NCBI GenBank assembly: GCA_002476905.1
Contig: DLND01000211.1
Span: forward strand, 1 to 6,242
DNA length: 6,242 nt
Direction: 5' to 3'
Origin: Flavobacteriales bacterium UBA7519
GTDB taxonomy: Bacteria; Bacteroidota; Bacteroidia; Flavobacteriales; Weeksellaceae
Position numbers and translations under genes: made by a program. The notes beneath the pieces were generated by a model, which saw nothing but the letters and a program-made list of their open reading frames with translations, searched no databases and was not told the DNA's origin. Shown piece after piece: positions 1 through 3,628 of this stretch; the first letter of the stretch is position 1, and each line of letters begins with the position of its first letter.

Positions 1-4
1 TATG

Positions 5-25
5 TCTAATTTCTAGCTTCTAGAA
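5..25. repeat. Three tandem TCTAnnn heptamers
   Basis: Three seven-base units follow one another: TCTAATT (5-11), TCTAGCT (12-18) and TCTAGAA (19-25). The run ends directly next to the stop codon of the DUF4197 remnant. Short degenerate TCTAnnn runs between genes are, from general knowledge, common in Chryseobacterium-like genomes. The array may continue to the left beyond the window. The last unit is also half of the palindrome TTCTAGAA (18-25). No function is claimed. Confidence 0.45.
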
Positions 26-277
26 TTATTTTTTAACAGCTCCAAACACTTTCTCCAAAAGCGAAGTCGTCCTCAACGCAGAATTATTTCTGATTCCCGT
101 TTCTTTTTCTGCCACCATTTTGAAAACACCATTAATGGTTTCAGTTGTTACGTATTCATTCAAATCAGTTGTTACTGCCTGTCCTGTCAACGCGTTGTAT
201 TTCGAAATGATTACCAATCTGTGCTTGAGTGATGGTTGAAATCGATAATCCTGCGATAATTAAATATTTTTTTTCAT
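26..277 (-). pseudogene. DUF4197 family secreted protein, internally deleted and frameshifted
   Basis: The surviving C-terminal 63 residues (start of segment at 217, TAA at 26-28) match the end of DUF4197 proteins: a YNALTG segment, DLNEYVTTETINGVFKMVA, an EKETGIRNN stretch and RTTSLLEKVFG. DUF4197 proteins are small secreted proteins of unknown function, usually a little over 200 residues. An ATG at 277-275 begins the gene but reads only M-K-K-N-I before TAA at 262-260. The neighbouring frame encodes a good signal peptide (KYLIIAGLSISTITQAQ, 266-219). One extra A in the eight-A run after the ATG would join start and signal peptide. The signal peptide then meets the C-terminal segment at about 219-215 in a different frame, with about 150 residues of the usual protein absent. 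I read this as a decayed gene with an internal deletion plus a poly-A frameshift. A leaderless 63-residue peptide starting at TTG 217 is possible but unlikely. Confidence 0.72.
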
Positions 278-292
278 AAAGTCTATATTATG

Positions 293-300
293 CAAAATTA
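293..300 (-). promoter_or_regulatory. Putative Bacteroidota -7 element upstream of the DUF4197 remnant
   Basis: On the minus strand this reads TAATTTTG, an exact fit to the TAnnTTTG -7 element used by Bacteroidota primary sigma factors. It lies 15 bases before the ATG at 277. No convincing TTTG -33 element is visible at the expected distance. The element would have driven the now broken DUF4197 gene. The leader after it is very short. Confidence 0.4.
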
Positions 301-345
301 GATGAAAATTTGGGGTCGATGTTAAATCTGGGTTTGAAAATTAAA

Positions 346-1857
346 TTAATCCTGATTTCTCAGAATCACATCATAGAGATCCTGTCGGCGATCCGACAAG
401 GTTCTCACAGCGCCGTTGTGGTGCAGTTCTTTTAATAGGTTTAAGTCTACATCCACAATCAGTGTCATCTCGGTATTCGGTGTTGCTTCACCTTTTATGG
501 CGTTGGATGGGAATGCAAAGTCCGAAGGTGTGAAAACGGCAGCCTGTCCAAACTGAATGTCCATATTATTAACACCGGGCAAATTTCCCACACAGCCTGC
601 AATCGCTACATAACATTCATTTTCTATGGCTCGGGCTGCAGCACAGTGACGAACACGCGTGTAAGCGTTCTGAGTATCTGTAAGATAAGGAACGAACAAA
701 ATTTTCATTCCCTGATCTGCCAATAATCTCGGAAGTTCTGGAAACTCAACATCATAACAAATAATGACGCCGATTTTCCCACAATCTGTATCGAAGACCT
801 TGATTTCGTTCCCGCCCGTCATACCATAATATTTACGTTCATTCGGTGTGATGTGGACTTTTCGGTATTCATCAATTTTTCCGTCCCTATGTAGGAGATA
901 GCTGACATTATATAATTTTCCATCTTCCAAAATTGGCATACTTCCGGAGATGATATTCACATTATAACTTACTGCGAATTCTGAAATTTTTTGCTTTATT
1001 TCTTCCGTTAATTCAGACAGTTTCTCCATAGATTCGCGCTCGTTCATATGATTGAATGGTGCCAATAGAGGTGTGTTGAATAACTCCGGAAACAGACAAA
1101 AATCCGACTGATAACCCGCGACAGCATCCACGAAAAATTCCACCTGATTATAGAAATCTTGCAGGTTTTTCAGAGGTCGCATCTGCCACTGAATCAGTCC
1201 CAGGCGAATGACGCTGTCCTGCATCGTATTTTTTTTCGCGGTGTAATAGATATTGTTCCATTGCAAGAGAACAGCATATTCTTCAGATTCAGAATCGCCC
1301 TCCAGATAGCCTTTTAGGATTTTGACCGGCGAGAAATTATTTCCGATTTGGAAACTCAGAACCGGATCGTAGATTTCCTTGTTTCTGACTTTGGTTATGT
1401 ATTGTCTTGGTGATAGTTCTTTGCTGTAAAGATGATAATTCGGGATTCTTCCCCCGATGATGATGGATTTTAGATTCAATATTTCGCAGAGTTCTTTTCT
1501 AGCGTCATATAATCTTCTGCCTAATCTCAGCGCACGAAATTCCGGATCCACAAAAACCTCGATGCCATAAAGCACATTTCCATTGTTGCTATGGGTATTA
1601 AAACTTTCATTCCCAGTGATCTCGTTGTAGGTATGCTGATCTCCAAACAATTCATACTGAACGATGATGGATAACGCCGCTGCAGCCAGTTTACCATCTA
1701 CCAAAATACAGATTTGTCCTTCCGCAAAAATTGAAGTCAGCTTTTGGATATTCCGTTTGCTCCATACATTGTCATCTATATCGGGATAGGCTTTTTTCAT
1801 CGCTTCTGCCAATTCATCATAATCATCGATATTTAGTTTTCTGATTTCTACCTGCAT
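346..1857 (-). CDS. GNAT acetyltransferase / carbon-nitrogen hydrolase fusion protein
   Basis: A 503-residue two-domain protein, the length expected for this fusion family (the YhcX-like type of Bacillus and many Bacteroidota). Residues 1 to about 205 form a GNAT N-acetyltransferase: the acetyl-CoA loop is RALRLGRRL (108-116), followed by the family-typical GGRIPNYHLY (135-144) and YDPVLSFQIGN (163-173). Residues about 215-503 form a nitrilase-superfamily amidase with its full catalytic set: Glu258 in FPELF, Lys333 in YRKVH with the supporting Glu340, and Cys367 in IICYDVEFPEL. It should be a soluble cytoplasmic enzyme that hydrolyses a small amide or nitrile-like substrate; neither the acyl acceptor nor the amide is known. 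The ATG at 1857-1855 overlaps the stop of the sirtuin gene by one base (TAATG), implying translational coupling, and supports this start. No terminator hairpin is evident after the TAA at 346-348. Domain calls are firm; the substrate is unknown. Confidence 0.93.
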   Translation of the reverse strand: MQVEIRKLNIDDYDELAEAMKKAYPDIDDNVWSKRNIQKLTSIFAEGQICILVDGKLAAAALSIIVQYELFGDQHTYNEITGNESFNTHSNNGNVLYGIEVFVDPEFRALRLGRRLYDARKELCEILNLKSIIIGGRIPNYHLYSKELSPRQYITKVRNKEIYDPVLSFQIGNNFSPVKILKGYLEGDSESEEYAVLLQWNNIYYTAKKNTMQDSVIRLGLIQWQMRPLKNLQDFYNQVEFFVDAVAGYQSDFCLFPELFNTPLLAPFNHMNERESMEKLSELTEEIKQKISEFAVSYNVNIISGSMPILEDGKLYNVSYLLHRDGKIDEYRKVHITPNERKYYGMTGGNEIKVFDTDCGKIGVIICYDVEFPELPRLLADQGMKILFVPYLTDTQNAYTRVRHCAAARAIENECYVAIAGCVGNLPGVNNMDIQFGQAAVFTPSDFAFPSNAIKGEATPNTEMTLIVDVDLNLLKELHHNGAVRTLSDRRQDLYDVILRNQD

Positions 1858-2549
1858 TACTTATAATTTTTCATTAAGATTTCTTTCAATTGTTTCATTC
1901 CTTCTGTTGCAGAAGTTTTGAAATAGTTTTCATTTTTTGTGAAAGCATTTGGATTTTCCATATTTGGGTCGGTAACGAATATTTCACAATGCTCTGGAAC
2001 ATATCTGATGACCGATGCAGCCGGATAAACCTGCATAGATGTGCCTATGACCAAAAATAAATCTGCCCGAGAAGCAATATCAATCGCATTATCCATTTCG
2101 GGAACCATTTCTCCAAACCACACAATATGCGGACGAAGCTGTGAGCCGTCGGGATGCAGATCGCCAATATTGATATCGTTTTCGCAATCCACAATATCAT
2201 TTTCATGATTTACTGACCGCGCCTTTCTAAGCTCGCCGTGAAGATGGATGATTTTTGAAGAGCCACCTCTTTCGTGCAAATCATCGACATTTTGCGTAAT
2301 AATATGTACATCGAAATGATTTTCCAGTTCCGCTAAAATTTGATGTGCTTCGTTTGGTTCTACTTCCTTCAGCTGTTTTCTTCTGGCGTTATAAAAATCA
2401 AGAACTAATTTGGGATTCCTGGCAAAACCTTCTGGTGAAGCGACATCTTCAATCCGGTAATTTTCCCAGAGTCCGTTATAATCTCTGAAAGTTTTAATAC
2501 CGCTTTCAGCGGAAATGCCAGCGCCGGAAAGTACGACCAACTTTTTCAT
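1857..2549 (-). CDS. Sir2 family NAD-dependent protein deacylase (CobB-like)
   Basis: A 230-residue single-domain sirtuin. NAD-binding motifs are GAGIS (9-13), TFRDYNGLW (20-28), TQNVDDLH (85-92) and GTSMQVYPA (169-177). The catalytic base is His104 in HLHGEL. Tyr53 and Arg56 in FYNAR form the Tyr-x-x-Arg pair that, in E. coli CobB and human SIRT5, reads acidic acyl groups, so desuccinylase or demalonylase activity is likely alongside deacetylation. The zinc module is degenerate: between His104 and the conserved QLRPHIVWFGE (137-147) there is one cysteine (Cys122) instead of the usual four, and the only other cysteine is Cys188. It is predicted to be a cytoplasmic enzyme that removes acyl groups from lysines using NAD+. 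The ATG directly follows the stop of the DUF72 gene, and its own stop overlaps the next gene's ATG, placing it in the middle of the operon. The symbol cobB is not assigned because the zinc site differs. Confidence 0.93.
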   Translation of the reverse strand: MKKLVVLSGAGISAESGIKTFRDYNGLWENYRIEDVASPEGFARNPKLVLDFYNARRKQLKEVEPNEAHQILAELENHFDVHIITQNVDDLHERGGSSKIIHLHGELRKARSVNHENDIVDCENDINIGDLHPDGSQLRPHIVWFGEMVPEMDNAIDIASRADLFLVIGTSMQVYPAASVIRYVPEHCEIFVTDPNMENPNAFTKNENYFKTSATEGMKQLKEILMKNYK

Positions 2550-3284
2550 TTAATCTAAAATTTTCTTTAAATATAATGAATTTTCAATGACGGAAATTCC
2601 CCAAGTGTTGTTAAGGTAGATATAAAATGGCTGATTGGTCGCTTTAATTTCCTTTGCCAAATCATTTAGAAACGCTTCTGAATAGGGCGATTTGTAGAGA
2701 GATGGTTTTCCGTGCAATCTGTAATAGCCGATTTTTGAATTCGTAACTATTACATCTTCCGGAATTTTGCCAGGAAAACTCACGCCAGAGAAAATCCATT
2801 GATGTTGATTGAATAGATTGAAAATCTCATCATTCCACCAAGATTGATGTCTAAATTCGACTGCAATCAGATAATCATCAGATAATGTTTCTACCAACCA
2901 TTGGGTATTCTTCTCATTGCAATAAAAAGATGGTGGGAATTGTATTAGAAATCCAGCTAATTTACACGCAATATTTTCATTGATATATTGACAAAAGTCA
3001 TCTAATTCGTCTTTTTTATGTTCTGAATATCCAGAATGAGAAATCGTTTTGGGAACCTTGATGAAAAGCTTAAAATCATCATTCGTTTCATCCATCCATT
3101 TCTGAAGCGTTTTTTTTGTCGGTTTACGGTAAAAAGTGCTGTTGATTTCTACAGTATTATAAGTTTGAGAATATAATTTCAGAAAATCTTTATTATTTGA
3201 ATTTTCCGGGTAAAGTAAGCCTTTCCAATTTGCATTATAGAATCCTGAACAGCCAATATGAAATTTTATTTTAGAATTTTCCAT
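2550..3284 (-). CDS. DUF72 (YecE-like) TIM-barrel protein
   Basis: A 244-residue protein of the DUF72/YecE family, at the usual length. Conserved blocks appear in order: GCSGFYNANWKG (11-22), YNTVEINSTFYRKP (42-55), KVPKTISH (76-83), FLIQFPPSF (112-120), AVEFRHQSWW (141-150), YYRLHGKP (187-194) and IYLNNTWG (222-229). Known structures of the family are TIM barrels resembling sugar-phosphate isomerase/epimerase folds; the biochemical function is not established. There is no signal peptide, so it is probably cytoplasmic. I chose the ATG at 3284-3282 because the GCSG block then sits 10 residues in, as usual. A TTG at 3311 would add nine residues (MAQKLFQIN), and the stop at 3314-3312 bounds that extension. 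It is the first gene of the operon; its TAA (2552-2550) abuts the ATG of the sirtuin gene. Confidence 0.9.
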   Translation of the reverse strand: MENSKIKFHIGCSGFYNANWKGLLYPENSNNKDFLKLYSQTYNTVEINSTFYRKPTKKTLQKWMDETNDDFKLFIKVPKTISHSGYSEHKKDELDDFCQYINENIACKLAGFLIQFPPSFYCNEKNTQWLVETLSDDYLIAVEFRHQSWWNDEIFNLFNQHQWIFSGVSFPGKIPEDVIVTNSKIGYYRLHGKPSLYKSPYSEAFLNDLAKEIKATNQPFYIYLNNTWGISVIENSLYLKKILD

Positions 3285-3341
3285 ATTGATTTGAAATAAC
3301 TTCTGTGCCAACTACTACAATTAGAATGGGTTAATATAATA

Positions 3342-3365
3342 AATTATCAACGCTGATAATTATCA
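3342..3365. promoter_or_regulatory. Two overlapping palindromes, possible operator
   Basis: Between the divergent genes, AATTATCA-acgc-TGATAATT (3342-3361) is a perfect inverted repeat with 8-bp arms. Its right arm is also the left part of a second perfect 12-bp palindrome, TGATAATTATCA (3354-3365). The hexamer TTATCA/TGATAA therefore occurs three times in 24 bases. The site lies 58-81 bases upstream of the DUF72 ATG and 35-58 bases upstream of the plus-strand -7 element, so a bound dimer could influence either gene. The GATAAT-type arms loosely resemble Fur-type boxes but do not fit the 7-1-7 pattern. A transcribed stem-loop is the alternative. Binding is inferred only. Confidence 0.4.
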
Positions 3366-3399
3366 TACCGAATTAGTAGGATATAAAAATAATTATTAA

Positions 3400-3407
3400 T
3401 ACTTTTG
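3400..3407 (+). promoter_or_regulatory. Putative Bacteroidota -7 element for the riboswitch-receptor transcript
   Basis: TACTTTTG fits TAnnTTTG. Transcription would begin roughly at 3412-3415, about 20 bases before helix P1 of the SAM riboswitch, which is the expected arrangement. No clear TTTG -33 element stands out upstream; the AT-rich stretch 3371-3395 occupies that place. Confidence 0.5.
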
Positions 3408-3432
3408 CACTGTGATTACAAATTGCTGTCAT

Positions 3433-3532
3433 ACTTATTAAGAAAGACGGAGGGAACTGACCCGCTGAAGTCTTGACAACCTACCGGAGGGAAAGGTGTT
3501 AAATTCAGCCTTTGAAAAAAGGAAAGATGAGT
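3433..3532 (+). promoter_or_regulatory. SAM-I (S-box) riboswitch aptamer
   Basis: The sequence matches the S-box core: ...TTATTAAGA, GGAGGGA, TGAAG, ACAACC, GGTG and the closing GATGAG. Pairings seen by eye: P1 3433-3439 with 3526-3532 (7 bp, two G-U); P2 AAGAC 3444-3448 with GTCTT 3470-3474, plus GGG 3452-3454 with CCC 3461-3463; P3 ACCT..CC 3479-3485 with GG..AGGT 3489-3497; P4 CCTTT 3509-3513 with AAAGG 3518-3522 around GAAA. The loop-2 pseudoknot is TGA (3458-3460) with TTA (3499-3501), replacing the usual TGG/CCA by covariation. Bases known to contact SAM are kept (G in AAGA, CAAC, T in GGTG, T in the P1 3' strand). One departure is ACAACC where GCAACC is usual. It senses S-adenosylmethionine in the nascent mRNA of the TonB receptor and should repress when SAM is abundant. 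Confidence 0.93.
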
Positions 3533-3587
3533 TGAAAAGGTTAATGTACGGAACTCCCGTCTCAATATAACTTCTTTCAGACTTGTC
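3526..3587 (+). promoter_or_regulatory. Antiterminator pairing of the SAM riboswitch
   Basis: The 3' strand of P1 (GATGAGT, 3526-3532) can pair completely with ACTTGTC (3581-3587). The next bases TGAAA (3533-3537) pair with TTTCA (3575-3579), leaving only G3580 bulged: 12 base pairs in total. This helix uses the same bases as P1 on one side and the upper terminator stem on the other, so it excludes both. It gives a standard off-switch: SAM stabilises P1, the antiterminator cannot form, and the terminator forms. The pairings are seen directly; the switching is inferred from S-box biology. Confidence 0.75.
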
Positions 3588-3607
3588 TGGAAGAAGTTTT
3601 CTCTTTT
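3569..3607 (+). terminator. Riboswitch-controlled intrinsic terminator
   Basis: AACTTCTTTCAGA (3569-3581) pairs with TCTGGAAGAAGTT (3586-3598) around the loop CTTG: 13 continuous base pairs including one G-U. The stem is followed by a T-rich tail (TTCTCTTTT, 3599-3607). It ends 21 bases before the receptor start codon, so it acts as a conditional attenuator rather than the end of an upstream gene. The tail is interrupted by two cytosines, so termination may be leaky. Confidence 0.85.
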
Positions 3608-3628
3608 ATATAACTAAATATTAAAAAT

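Noticed and set aside
5..25. CRISPR array or attachment site
   Set aside because: Only three seven-base degenerate units without spacers, and no adjacent integrase or cas gene.
278..345. Terminator after the three-gene operon
   Set aside because: No stem-loop with a T-tract could be found on the minus strand here; transcription may run on into the DUF4197 remnant.
3285..3311. Nine-residue extension of the DUF72 protein from a TTG start
   Set aside because: The ATG at 3284 places the conserved GCSG block at the usual distance from the N-terminus, and the extension carries no family-like residues.
3312..3400. Minus-strand promoter for the operon
   Set aside because: No TAnnTTTG match exists on this strand; the nearest candidate (TAATTGTA on the minus strand, about 3316-3323) fits too poorly to call.
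3433..3532. Cobalamin or TPP riboswitch as the leader of the receptor gene
   Set aside because: The AAGA...GGAGGGA...CAACC...GGTG...GATGAG order and the pseudoknot fit SAM-I; no B12-box or THI-box core is present.
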